Shown here in pieces: positions 35,179 through 43,224 of a stretch of 64,000 bases of DNA. The notes below the pieces were generated by a model. That model was not told the origin of the DNA. It made no database searches and saw only the letters and a list, made by a program, of their open reading frames with translations. The DNA comes from Litorivita sp050633545. Its GTDB lineage: Bacteria; Pseudomonadota; Alphaproteobacteria; Rhodobacterales; Rhodobacteraceae. The stretch lies in NCBI GenBank assembly GCA_050633545.1, contig JBOEGS010000001.1, positions 372,001-436,000 of the forward strand, in the 5' to 3' direction. The translations under genes were made by a program, and so were the position numbers. Numbering within the stretch: the stretch's first letter is position 1; each line of letters starts with the position of its first letter.

Positions 35179-35499
35179 ATGGATATCGACGACCAGACCC
35201 GTATTGAAATCGAAGCCGCCGCGTTTCGCACCCTGCGCGCGCATTTGATGGAAAAACGCCCCGATGTGCAAAACATCGACCTGATGAACATGGCCGGATT
35301 TTGCCGCAATTGCCTGAGCCGCTGGTATCAAGAAGCCGCCAATGCGCGCGGCATCGAGATGGGCAAAGACGAGGCGCGCGAGATTTACTACGGCATGCCC
35401 TATGACGACTGGAAGGCCCAAAGCCAGACCGAGGCCAGCCCCGAAAAACAGGCCGCCTTCAAAGAGGCCTTTGCGAAGAATGTCGGCGACGCAGGTTAG
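35179..35499 (+). CDS. DUF1244-family protein
   Basis: A 106-residue soluble protein with the hallmark NIDLMNMAGFCRNCLSRWYQ and EMGKDEAREIYYGMPYDDWK. The CxxC may bind metal. Widely conserved in proteobacteria, function unknown. The ATG at 35179 has TTGGAG at a good distance. An earlier in-frame ATG at 35143 overlaps the previous stop and would add 12 residues. Confidence 0.9.
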   Translation: MDIDDQTRIEIEAAAFRTLRAHLMEKRPDVQNIDLMNMAGFCRNCLSRWYQEAANARGIEMGKDEAREIYYGMPYDDWKAQSQTEASPEKQAAFKEAFAKNVGDAG

Positions 35500-35773
35500 G
35501 GCATCGCGCCAGACCCACCGGTTCTATAACGGCCAACGCGCGCGCGCCATTGCAGGCAATGGCGGCTTTGAGCGCAACGCTTCGGATGCTGCAGTTTGCC
35601 TGAACGGCGGCAATGCGCAGATAACGGAGTTTGCAAAGTGACACTTTCGGCCCATTGCGGACCTTCACGGCAGGCGCGGCAGATGACTGGTCTCAACTCG
35701 AAGCCGCCGCCCCTTCCCAAACCAACCCCAATGGTGATTAAGTCGGCTTGGCTGGATCAGTGGAGGATATTGA
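35500..35773. other. non-coding stretch before the first low-G+C island
   Basis: No gene-like frame is seen. It holds fragments such as CACTTTCGGCCCATTGCGGACC (written here in two parts: CACTTTCGGCCC and ATTGCGGACC) at about 35642-35663, which resemble pieces on the far side of the island and around the second island. It looks like decayed intergenic repeat DNA. Confidence 0.4.
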
Positions 35774-36685
35774 ATGGGCGAAGCAAAGCGTCGGAAGGAA
35801 AGAGACCCATTTTACGGAAAGGTTCCCAAACAGGGCAAGGGCATCGTTATTTCTAACCCCATGGAGGTTAATGCATCTGGCGGGTTGCATATCAAGACCA
35901 CTGAGCTTGATCCAATCGAACTTCGCAGGGCAGTCCTTTTCTGGGACAGAATTGAGTGGCCTCAAAGCCGTCTGATAAACATTTCAGGGTCGAGCGCTGA
36001 AGTCGATTATCTGACTGCCTGTGGGATGATGAGCAGGCCAATGTCCACTATTGGTGGCGGCGATATGACTGCGTTTGCCAAAGGGCACATTCAGAGGTTT
36101 GTAGATAACGAGAGGATGGAGCCTGGACTTTGGGCACTGTCCGAAGGCCCGAGCTCATTCGTATTCGATCAACCGAACTTCAATGCCGGACGGGCTCCGC
36201 TGGTTGAGCTCTACAGAGCGATACCGCTACCTGAAGCGGACGTTCCACTAGAGGCAGTCTTGGAGTTTAAACAAAAGCGGTTAGATGAAGTTCGGCACTT
36301 AAGTCTTGAGATTGATGGATTCTACTCAAACCTCCTTAAATCAGAAGATCAGGCCTTCGAGTTCCAGAGGCTAACAAGTGAAATCGAGAAGCGATGTATC
36401 GACATCATAAAGGTTGCGAAAGAATCCGGCCTCAAGTTCCGCCTTTCGGACTACGGGATAAATTTCTCCGGAGATGTTGATGTGACGAAAGTTTTAGGCG
36501 GTGTAATAGCTGGCGCAACCCTTGGAACGCCTGTGGGTCTACCCCAGCTTGGCGCTATTGTCGGAGGTGCATGTGGATTAAGCATCAAGATCGGGGGAGG
36601 CTTTACCCTTGGTCGGGGAAGTCAGGACAAGCTTGCGGCATCTCCATTCCGATTTGTCGCATCAATTCACAACGAAATGATCTAA
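35774..36685 (+). CDS. hypothetical protein, low-G+C island gene
   Basis: A 303-residue product beginning MGEAKRRKERDPFYG, a basic N-terminus seen in many mobile-element-borne proteins. It has RRAVLFWDRIEWPQSR near residue 50, which recalls the DUF6236-type families (from memory, unverified). The C-terminal 70 residues are Gly-rich and hydrophobic (VLGGVIAGATLGTPVGLPQL), perhaps a membrane-active glycine-zipper region. Codon use and G+C differ clearly from the neighbourhood. No partner gene. Probable recent acquisition. Confidence 0.7.
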   Translation: MGEAKRRKERDPFYGKVPKQGKGIVISNPMEVNASGGLHIKTTELDPIELRRAVLFWDRIEWPQSRLINISGSSAEVDYLTACGMMSRPMSTIGGGDMTAFAKGHIQRFVDNERMEPGLWALSEGPSSFVFDQPNFNAGRAPLVELYRAIPLPEADVPLEAVLEFKQKRLDEVRHLSLEIDGFYSNLLKSEDQAFEFQRLTSEIEKRCIDIIKVAKESGLKFRLSDYGINFSGDVDVTKVLGGVIAGATLGTPVGLPQLGAIVGGACGLSIKIGGGFTLGRGSQDKLAASPFRFVASIHNEMI

Positions 36686-36686
36686 C

Positions 36687-36893
36687 AAGGTGCTGAAAAA
36701 TTCTGGCCTCGACGTGCTTCATGGAACATGATTCGTTGCCACTACGGCATGGACGGGGGTGGCGGTGCGTGGATCAGAACAGGTTACGGAATCGCTGTTC
36801 ATCTACGTCGATCTCCAGGAGCACATAATCGTGCATCACCCAGTATCAGGGTAGAGGGAAGCCGTTCCTCATAGTGGACTTTTTCAGCGCCCT
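36687..36893 (+). mobile_element. internally deleted IS remnant (IS5/IS1182-type)
   Basis: Imperfect terminal inverted repeats flank about 207 bases: AGGTGCTGAAAAA at 36688-36700 and TTTTTCAGCGCCCT at 36880-36893. Inside, the plus strand encodes VRGSEQVTESLFIYVDLQEH, close to the MRGSDERSGSLFSYVDLE start of IS5/IS1182-group transposases common in this family, then runs into a stop. Nearly all of the transposase is deleted. It adjoins the island gene at 35774. Confidence 0.6.
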
Positions 36894-37206
36894 GTTGAGG
36901 TCGAGAAGTGAACTTATGCGTTGGCAACGTCCGTTTGATGCACATCGCTGCCATTCGTTCGGGACGCAGCGAACGGCTGCTCTCCGCCGAAAGTGCGGAC
37001 CGGCCATGTCCGCTTTGGGCTGGAAGCAGTCACTGAAGCACTTGCAGCGAACTCACACTCCGTCCGCATTATGGACGTCCAAGGCTACAATAGCCTTCTG
37101 CGGTGTTTTCGAAGCCACGCAGGGACAAGGATAGGCCGAGGGCTACGCATCTGTGCCTGACCTTTACCAACGGACGAGACACGCCAACAATCCCCGACCT
37201 CGCCGA
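36894..37206. other. non-coding, decayed sequence after the IS remnant
   Basis: No convincing gene. It contains CGAAAGTGCGGACC and CCATGTCCGCTTTGGGCTGG (about 36990-37025), like fragments seen near 35650, 47240 and 52350-52430. Open frames here lack coding character. Confidence 0.4.
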
Positions 37207-38067
37207 TCAGATTGCTTTGGCCTGCGCCTCTTCGACATAGATCTCGCGCAGGCGGCTGGCGATGGATCCGACCTTGCCATCGCCGACCGCTTTGCCGTCT
37301 ATCTCGACCACCGGAAAGACGAATGTCGTGGCCGAGGTGACAAAAGCCTCATCCGCCTCTTGCGCCTCTTCGATGCTAAAGCTGCGCTCTTCCACCACCA
37401 TCTGCGCCTCTTTGGCGAGGCGCAACACGGCGGCGCGGGTGATGCCCGCCAAGATGTCGTTGCTCAGCTTGCGCGTGATGATCTTGCCGCCCTTGACGAT
37501 ATAGGCATTGTTGGACGTGCCTTCGGTGACCATGCCGTCCTGCACCATCCACGCATCATCAGCGCCCGCTTTGGCGGCCATCATCTTGCCCATCGACGGA
37601 TACAAAAGCTGCACGGTCTTGATATCGCGGCGCTCCCAACGCAGATCGTCAATCGAGATCACCTTGATGCCCTTGCTCGCCGCAGGCGCGTTCACAAGGT
37701 TCTTGACCTGCGTGAACAATACAATGCTCGACGGGGTGGTTTCGGGATCGGGAAAGGCGAAATCGCGATCCGCAGGCGCGCCGCGGGTGATCTGCAAATA
37801 GACCCCGCCTTCTTGCAGGTCGTTTTTCTCGACCAGAGCGCGGTGGATGTCCAACAATTCTTCCATCGTGACGGGGTTTGCCATGTCCAATTCGGCCAAG
37901 GACCGCTCCAGACGCGCCGCATGCCCTTCGAAATCCACCAGCTTGCCGCCGATCACCGATGTGACCTCATAGACACCGTCCGCCATCAAAAATCCGCGAT
38001 CAAAGATCGAGATTTTCGCCTCATTCTCGGGCAGATACTCTCCGTTGACGTAAACAGTGCGGGTCAT
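37207..38067 (-). CDS. dat: D-amino-acid transaminase (class IV)
   Basis: A 286-residue PLP enzyme of fold type IV, exchanging amino groups between D-amino acids and 2-oxo acids. It begins with VYVNGEYLPENEAKISIFDR and RGFLMADGVYEVTS. The PLP Lys lies in RRDIKTVQLL, and VTEGTSNNAYIVKGG and GITRAAVLRLA are class IV hallmarks. The branched-chain enzymes of the same fold are an alternative, but the start matches D-alanine-type members. It lies 24 bases after dgcA in a D-amino-acid operon. Confidence 0.9.
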   Translation of the reverse strand: MTRTVYVNGEYLPENEAKISIFDRGFLMADGVYEVTSVIGGKLVDFEGHAARLERSLAELDMANPVTMEELLDIHRALVEKNDLQEGGVYLQITRGAPADRDFAFPDPETTPSSIVLFTQVKNLVNAPAASKGIKVISIDDLRWERRDIKTVQLLYPSMGKMMAAKAGADDAWMVQDGMVTEGTSNNAYIVKGGKIITRKLSNDILAGITRAAVLRLAKEAQMVVEERSFSIEEAQEADEAFVTSATTFVFPVVEIDGKAVGDGKVGSIASRLREIYVEEAQAKAI

Positions 38068-38091
38068 GGCGGTCTCCTCAGTAACCGAAGG

Positions 38092-39057
38092 TTAGCCCCA
38101 AAGGCCGCGCGATGGCGGGTGCACTCCGAGGGCATCGTATTGCAAAGCGTTGTCGCGGTCTTCGGCCAATAACAGCGGCCCGTCAAGGTCCGTGACCCGC
38201 GCGCCTTGGGCCAAAAGCGTCGCAGGCGCCATCGCCAAAGACGATCCGACCATGCAACCGACCATGATTTCATATCCCTGCTCAAGCGCCGCCGCGCGCA
38301 AAGCCAGCGCCTCGCTCAACCCTCCGGTCTTGTCCAGCTTGATGTTCACAACGTCGTATTTGCCCCGCAACGCCGCCAAACTGGCCCGATCATGGCAACT
38401 CTCATCGGCGCACAGCGGCACAGGGCGCGCCATGCCAATCAAAGCCTCATCCTCGCCCGCAGGCAAAGGCTGCTCCACCAAAGTCACCCCAAGGCGCAGC
38501 AAATGCGGCGCCAGATCGGCATAGACCTCGGCGCTCCACCCTTCGTTTGCATCAATGATAATATCGGATTTCGGCGCCCCCGCGCGCACCGCTTCCAATC
38601 GCGGCATATCATCAGGCGTGCCGAGCTTGATCTTGAGCAAAGGCCGGTGGCTGTGCTTTTGGGCCTGCGCCCGCATCATATCGGGTTCAGCCAAGGACAG
38701 GGTAAATGCCGTGATCTGCGGCGCCGGCGCCGGCAATCCGGCCAATTCCCAAACCCGCTTTCCGGCCCGCTTGGCCTCCAGATCCCACAAGGCGCAATCC
38801 ACCGCATTGCGCGCCGCCCCTGCGGGCAACAGCTCTTGCAATTGGGCGCGGGTGAACGCGGCCGGCAGGCCCGCGATTTCGGCCTCGACACTCTCCAAAG
38901 TCTCGTCATAGCGCGCATAGGGCACGCATTCGCCGCGCCCGACATGGCCGCCGTCCGTCACCGTCACGGTCAAGACCTGCGCCTCGGTCCTGCTGCCGCG
39001 GCTGATGGTGAAGACCTGCGCCAACCGGAACACATCACGCGTCACGTCTATCTGCAT
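38092..39057 (-). CDS. dgcA: N-acetyl-D-glutamate racemase / dipeptide epimerase, enolase superfamily
   Basis: A 321-residue enolase-superfamily racemase/epimerase. Catalytic features: LKIKLGTPDD (the KxK base), IIIDANEGWS (Asp), VEQPLP (Glu), LCADESC (Asp) and VNIKLDKTGG (second Lys). Alone it would be called L-Ala-D/L-Glu epimerase, but a DUF1611 (DgcN) gene is next door. In the D-glutamate pathway described for marine bacteria, DgcN acetylates D-Glu and DgcA racemises N-acetyl-D-Glu. Start at 39057 chosen; a longer frame exists. Confidence 0.85.
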   Translation of the reverse strand: MQIDVTRDVFRLAQVFTISRGSRTEAQVLTVTVTDGGHVGRGECVPYARYDETLESVEAEIAGLPAAFTRAQLQELLPAGAARNAVDCALWDLEAKRAGKRVWELAGLPAPAPQITAFTLSLAEPDMMRAQAQKHSHRPLLKIKLGTPDDMPRLEAVRAGAPKSDIIIDANEGWSAEVYADLAPHLLRLGVTLVEQPLPAGEDEALIGMARPVPLCADESCHDRASLAALRGKYDVVNIKLDKTGGLSEALALRAAALEQGYEIMVGCMVGSSLAMAPATLLAQGARVTDLDGPLLLAEDRDNALQYDALGVHPPSRGLWG

Positions 39058-39074
39058 TGCCCGCCCTGCCTTTG

Positions 39075-39108
39075 CTGGTTCTTCAAATATCCTCGCCGGA
39101 GGCTCCCT
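39075..39108 (+). repeat. dispersed intergenic repeat, copy C (AAATATCCTCGCCGGAGGC)
   Basis: Third copy, CTGGTTCTTC followed by AAATATCCTCGCCGGAGGC, between dgcN and dgcA. Here the flanking genes run on the minus strand while the repeat keeps the plus orientation of the other copies, so it is not a ribosome site for dgcA. Confidence 0.75.
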
Positions 39109-39150
39109 CACCGCGATCAAATGCGCAAGGGGGCTTTCGGCGCGACCCGC

Positions 39151-40146
39151 TTACTCCAGAGCATCCACCAAACGCGCCGCCCCTTGGCGGAAGGGATCAA
39201 CTGTGGGCAATCCCATCTCGGCCTCGACCTTGGTCAAATAGGCCTGCGCTTCGGCCTCGCCCATATGCTGGGTGTTCACCGAAATCCCGACCACTTTGCA
39301 ATCGGCATTGCCGACCTTGGCCAAGGCCAGCGCCGTATCGCGCAGGGCCTCGAGGCTGGGCAATTGATAATCCGGCAGGCCGCGCATATGGGGCCGCGTC
39401 GGCTCGTGGCACAGCACCAGAGCATCCGGTTGCCCGCCATGGATCAAGGCCAAAGTCACGCCCGAGTAGGAGACATGGAACAAGCTTCCCTGCCCTTCGA
39501 TCAAATCCCAATGATCGGCGTCATTGTCCGGCGTCAGCCATTCGATCGACCCCGCCATGAAATCGGCCACCACCGCATCCAGCGGCACGCCGCCGCCAGT
39601 GATCAAAATGCCGGTTTGCCCCGTTGCGCGAAAATCGCAATTCATCCCGCGCTGGCGCATCTCGGCGTCCATCGCAAGGCAGGTATACATTTTGCCAACC
39701 GAACAATCGGTCCCAACGGCCAAAAGCCGCTTGCCGGTCCGCTTCACCCCATTGGCAATCGGATAGGCCACGGAGGGCACGCGCACATCATGCAAGGCCC
39801 GCCCCAAACGCCCCGCCGTTTGCGCAAGCTCGGGATCGTCGCGCAGCAGGTTGTGCAGCCCCGAGGCCAAATCAAACCCCACCTCCAGCGCCTCGCGCAG
39901 CACCGCGCGCCAGCTTTCGGAGATATAGCCTCCACGGTTCGCCACCCCGATCACCAAGGTGCGTGCGCCCGCCGCATAGGCTTCGGCCAAACCCATATCC
40001 GGCAGGCCCATATCGGCCTTGCATCCCTCAAGCCGGAACTGGCCCAGCGCATATTCAGGTCTCCAGTCGCGGATCCCCTGCGCCACTTTGGCCGCCAAAG
40101 GATCAACGGCATCGCCGAGGAACAAGAGATAGGGTGTTTCGATCAT
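39151..40146 (-). CDS. dgcN: DUF1611-family N-acetyltransferase DgcN
   Basis: A 331-residue DUF1611 protein. A Rossmann-like N-terminal part (TLVIGVANRGGYI) precedes a P-loop domain with LLAVGTDCSVGKMYTCLAM, then TGQTGILITGGGVPLDAVVA and LIEGQGSLFHVSYSG. DUF1611 proteins next to a dipeptide-epimerase-like gene have been shown to acetylate D-glutamate (DgcN) in marine bacteria. The ATG at 40146 has AGGAG upstream. First gene of the dgcN-dgcA-dat operon. Confidence 0.88.
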   Translation of the reverse strand: MIETPYLLFLGDAVDPLAAKVAQGIRDWRPEYALGQFRLEGCKADMGLPDMGLAEAYAAGARTLVIGVANRGGYISESWRAVLREALEVGFDLASGLHNLLRDDPELAQTAGRLGRALHDVRVPSVAYPIANGVKRTGKRLLAVGTDCSVGKMYTCLAMDAEMRQRGMNCDFRATGQTGILITGGGVPLDAVVADFMAGSIEWLTPDNDADHWDLIEGQGSLFHVSYSGVTLALIHGGQPDALVLCHEPTRPHMRGLPDYQLPSLEALRDTALALAKVGNADCKVVGISVNTQHMGEAEAQAYLTKVEAEMGLPTVDPFRQGAARLVDALE

Positions 40147-40442
40147 GGTGTGCTCCTGACGGATGGGGATGCGGACGCGCGGCACACAAGGGGCCGCTCT
40201 CGCCGCCAGTTTCCTCCGTCAGAACTCGTATTTCCTGCGAAACTTTCCGCCACTGCGCCGCAGTGGTGCAAGAATAATTCGTTTTATGACAAATTATTCG
40301 AAGAACCCTCCAACGCCGCGCTCAAATCTCGCCGCGATGCAGCGCCTATGCCGCAAGCGCAGAATCGCCTTGCGCGGCAGCGCGCAATTTAATAACTCTT
40401 GCCGCGACAAATGCGAAACTTCCTTACCCGAAAGGTCCGCCC
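40147..40442. promoter_or_regulatory. divergent control region between dgcN and malyl-CoA lyase
   Basis: 296 bases without a gene, richer in A+T than the surroundings. TGCGAAACTT occurs twice in direct orientation (40236-40245 and 40412-40421), the second about 20 bases before the lyase start. Repeats of this kind could bind a regulator of acetate or propionate metabolism; the binder is unknown. Confidence 0.4.
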
Positions 40443-41405
40443 ATGAGCTTCCGTCTTCAACCCACCGCCCCTGCCCGCCCGAACCGATGCCAACTCTTCG
40501 GACCAGGCTCCAACACCAAGCTTTTCGCCAAAATGGCGGCCTCGGCGGCGGATGTGATCAACCTTGATCTCGAAGATTCCGTCTCGCCTTCGGACAAGGA
40601 CAGCGCCCGCGCCAATATCATCGCGGCGATCAGCGAATATGATTGGGGCAACAAGACCCTCTCGGTGCGCATCAACGGTCTCGACACGCCCTATTGGTAT
40701 CGCGATGTGGTTGATTTGATGGAACAAGCGGGCGAGCGCCTCGATCAGATCATGATCCCGAAAGTGGGCTGCGCCGCCGACATCTACGCCGTGGATGCCT
40801 TGGTTACCGCGATTGAAACCGCCAAGGGCCGCACCAAGAAAATCAATTTCGAAGTGATCATCGAAAGCGCCGCGGGCATCGCCCATGTCGAAGAGATTGC
40901 CGCCTCCTCGCCGCGCCTTGTCGCGATGAGCCTCGGCGCCGCCGATTTCGCCGCCTCGATGGGCATGCAAACCACGGGCATCGGCGGGACGCAGGAAAAC
41001 TACTATATGCTGCGCGAGGGCGCGAAATACTGGTCCGATCCGTGGCATTGGGCGCAAACCGCGATTGTCGCCGCCTGCCGCACCCATGGCGTGTTGCCCG
41101 TCGATGGGCCGTTCGGCGATTTCTCCGACGATGAGGGCTTTCGCGCGCAGGCTTTGCGCTCTGCCACCTTGGGCATGGTCGGCAAATGGGCGATCCACCC
41201 CAAACAAATCGCGCTCGCCAACGAGGTCTTCACCCCGTCGGAGGAGGCCGTCACTGAGGCGCGCGAGATTCTCGCCGCGATGGAAACCGCCAAAGCCAAC
41301 GGCGAAGGCGCGACCGTATATAAGGGCCGTCTGGTCGACATCGCCTCGATCAAACAGGCCGAAGTCATCGTGCGCCAATCGGAAATGATTGCCGCCAGCG
41401 CCTAA
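40443..41405 (+). CDS. mcl1: L-malyl-CoA/beta-methylmalyl-CoA lyase
   Basis: A 320-residue CitE-like lyase that splits malyl-CoA to acetyl-CoA and glyoxylate, and beta-methylmalyl-CoA to propionyl-CoA and glyoxylate, in the ethylmalonyl-CoA pathway. It begins MSFRLQPTAPARPNRCQLFG. Metal and substrate residues are in NLDLEDSVSP, VIIESAAGIAHVEEI and SLGAADFAASMGMQTTGIGG, and GMVGKWAIHPKQIALANEVF is diagnostic. A terminator follows. Confidence 0.94.
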   Translation: MSFRLQPTAPARPNRCQLFGPGSNTKLFAKMAASAADVINLDLEDSVSPSDKDSARANIIAAISEYDWGNKTLSVRINGLDTPYWYRDVVDLMEQAGERLDQIMIPKVGCAADIYAVDALVTAIETAKGRTKKINFEVIIESAAGIAHVEEIAASSPRLVAMSLGAADFAASMGMQTTGIGGTQENYYMLREGAKYWSDPWHWAQTAIVAACRTHGVLPVDGPFGDFSDDEGFRAQALRSATLGMVGKWAIHPKQIALANEVFTPSEEAVTEAREILAAMETAKANGEGATVYKGRLVDIASIKQAEVIVRQSEMIAASA

Positions 41406-41430
41406 GGCCCCATCGGCAACCGACCTTTTC

Positions 41431-41464
41431 AAAGCCCGTGCGCCGATGCGTGCGGGCTTTTTGC
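41431..41464. terminator. rho-independent terminator after mcl1
   Basis: Stem AAAGCCCG / CGGGCTTT (41431-41438, 41453-41460) followed by TTTTT, 25 bases after the malyl-CoA lyase stop and before the convergent transglycosylase gene. Confidence 0.8.
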
Positions 41465-41479
41465 ATGCAGGCAGGCCTC

Positions 41480-41977
41480 TTACCGCAGCCCTGTTTCCTC
41501 GAGCATCCCGCGCCGTTTGGCCTCGTAATAATAGCCGCGCGCATACCATTTGACCGCCTCATCATAGCTGCCATCCGCCAAAAGCCACGCCCCGCGCAGG
41601 TATTTCACCGCGAAATGCAGGTTGGTTTGCGCATCAAGCAGCCCCTCGGCAGGCCCCTCATAGCCCATTCCGCGCGCCGTGGCGGGCAGGATTTGCATCA
41701 ACCCGTAGTAGGGCCCGTTGCGCGCCCATGGCCGATGCGTGCTTTCGCGCACGATCACGCGCTGCACCAAGGCCACCGGAACATCGTGCTTTTGCGCGGC
41801 GGCAATGATCTGCGCGCGCAGCTGCGGCGTCTCGTTGGGATAAAGCGGGGCGCTGTATTGCTGCGCGGGCGGATCATTTTGCGGGGGGGGCGAAGCGGCC
41901 CCGCATCCGGCAAGGGCGGCGAGCATCGCGAGGGTCATCAAAGGCCGAGGGAGAAAACGCAATTCAAAAGACTCCAA
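41480..41977 (-). CDS. lytic transglycosylase lipoprotein (SLT domain)
   Basis: A 165-residue periplasmic enzyme cleaving peptidoglycan to anhydromuropeptides. A short signal with lipobox LAGC (about 22-25) is followed by a Pro/Gln linker and the SLT domain: VIVRESTHRPWAR (catalytic Glu), YYGLMQILPATARGMGY, LLDAQTNLHFAVKYL and AVKWYARGYYY. The domain is compact, near 110 residues, so this is a minimal family 1 lytic transglycosylase. Confidence 0.88.
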   Translation of the reverse strand: MESFELRFLPRPLMTLAMLAALAGCGAASPPPQNDPPAQQYSAPLYPNETPQLRAQIIAAAQKHDVPVALVQRVIVRESTHRPWARNGPYYGLMQILPATARGMGYEGPAEGLLDAQTNLHFAVKYLRGAWLLADGSYDEAVKWYARGYYYEAKRRGMLEETGLR

Positions 41978-42096
41978 AGGGGATATGCGCGCAAAGCTAC
42001 GCGCGCCTTCAAAGGTAAAGCCAGAGATTTTGCCGCCTTGGGTTTGGCCTGCGCGGGGCTTTGCCGATCCGCCGCGATCTTCGGCGGCTTCGCGCT

Positions 42097-42549
42097 CTAG
42101 GCGCGCTCGTCTTTGGGCGATCCCATCACCACATAGGAGGTGATCGATTGAACCTGCGGCAAGGTCCCCAATACATCGGTATGGAAACGTTTATAGGCGG
42201 CCAAATCCGCCGCCTCGATACGCAACAGATACTCCCATGCGCCGGTGATATTGTGGCATTCGCGCACCTCTTCGGCGCGGGCAATGGCACGTTCAAAAGC
42301 TTCCTGCGCGGCTTTGGTATGGGCGTTCAGCCCCACGGTCACATAGGCGGTAAAACCCACCCCCATCGCGGCGGGGTCGAGAACGGCGCGAAAGCCCTTG
42401 ATGACGCCCGCACGCTCCAATTCTTGCACGCGGCGCAAACAGGCCGAAGGCGACAGGCCGATCCGTTCGGCCAGTTCCAGATTGCTGATCCGGCCCTCGC
42501 CGCCCAACACACGCAATATCTTGCGGTCTATATCATCAATACTGCTCAT
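42097..42549 (-). CDS. Lrp/AsnC-family regulator
   Basis: A 150-residue feast/famine regulator: winged HTH (DIDRKILRVLGGEGRISNLE, then LAERIGLSPSACLRRVQELE) and a RAM ligand domain (VTVGLNAHTKAAQEAFERAI). Divergent from a LysE-type exporter gene 72 bases away, the classic arrangement in which the regulator senses an amino acid and switches on its export. Start at 42549; the longer frame upstream is not homologous. Confidence 0.9.
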   Translation of the reverse strand: MSSIDDIDRKILRVLGGEGRISNLELAERIGLSPSACLRRVQELERAGVIKGFRAVLDPAAMGVGFTAYVTVGLNAHTKAAQEAFERAIARAEEVRECHNITGAWEYLLRIEAADLAAYKRFHTDVLGTLPQVQSITSYVVMGSPKDERA

Positions 42550-42621
42550 ATATTGCAGAGCATAGAAAATATCGACGCAAACAACAACATCATTGCGCCA
42601 TTTCCGCGATAGGGTTGCGCC

Positions 42622-43224
42622 ATGACACAGCATTTCTTCCTCGCCCTTGCGGGCTTTGCCCTCGTCTCCTCGATCACTCCGGGGCCGAATAACCTGATGC
42701 TGATGGCATCGGGCGCGAATTTCGGGTTCTTGCGCAGCCTGCGGCACATGATGGGCATCGCCATCGGCTTCACGCTCATGGTCGCGCTGGTCGGGGTCGG
42801 ATTGATGCGACTGTTTGACCTCGCGCCGGTCAGCTATTTGATCCTCAAGGTGTTTTCGGTGCTCTATCTGGCGTGGCTGGCGTGGAAAATCGCCCATGCC
42901 AGCGCTCCCGACACCGCCAGCCGCAGCGGCAAACCCTTCGGGTTTTTCCAAGCGGCGGCGTTTCAATGGGTGAACCCCAAAGCATGGTCCATGGCGCTGT
43001 CGGCCATTACGCTCTATGCGCCCGAGCGTGATCTGCCCACGGTTCTGGTCGTCGCTGCGGTCTTTGGCCTCGTCAACCTACCCTCGATCAGCCTTTGGAC
43101 AATGATGGGGCTACAGCTGCGCCGCCTGCTTCAAAGCCCTGCGCGGCTACGCCTGTTCAACTGGACGATGGCGCTACTGTTGCTTGCCACACTCTATCCG
43201 GTCCTTTATCCTCACGGCGGATGA
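42622..43224 (+). CDS. LysE-family amino-acid exporter
   Basis: A 200-residue inner-membrane protein with about six helices. FALVSSITPGPNNLMLMASG is the family signature near the N-terminus, and AAAFQWVNPKAWSMALSAIT is the second. Such proteins export amino acids or homoserine lactones. It is divergent from an Lrp regulator and overlaps the next gene (ATGA at 43221), so an amino-acid-related partnership with the racemase-like product is likely. Confidence 0.9.
   Translation: MTQHFFLALAGFALVSSITPGPNNLMLMASGANFGFLRSLRHMMGIAIGFTLMVALVGVGLMRLFDLAPVSYLILKVFSVLYLAWLAWKIAHASAPDTASRSGKPFGFFQAAAFQWVNPKAWSMALSAITLYAPERDLPTVLVVAAVFGLVNLPSISLWTMMGLQLRRLLQSPARLRLFNWTMALLLLATLYPVLYPHGG

Noticed and set aside
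36874..37134. 86-codon frame after the IS remnant
   Set aside because: Begins inside the IS end and shows no coding pattern or ribosome site.
38206..40392. 728-codon plus-strand frame
   Set aside because: Antisense to dgcA and dgcN, both with clear family motifs; no motif or plausible start in the long frame.
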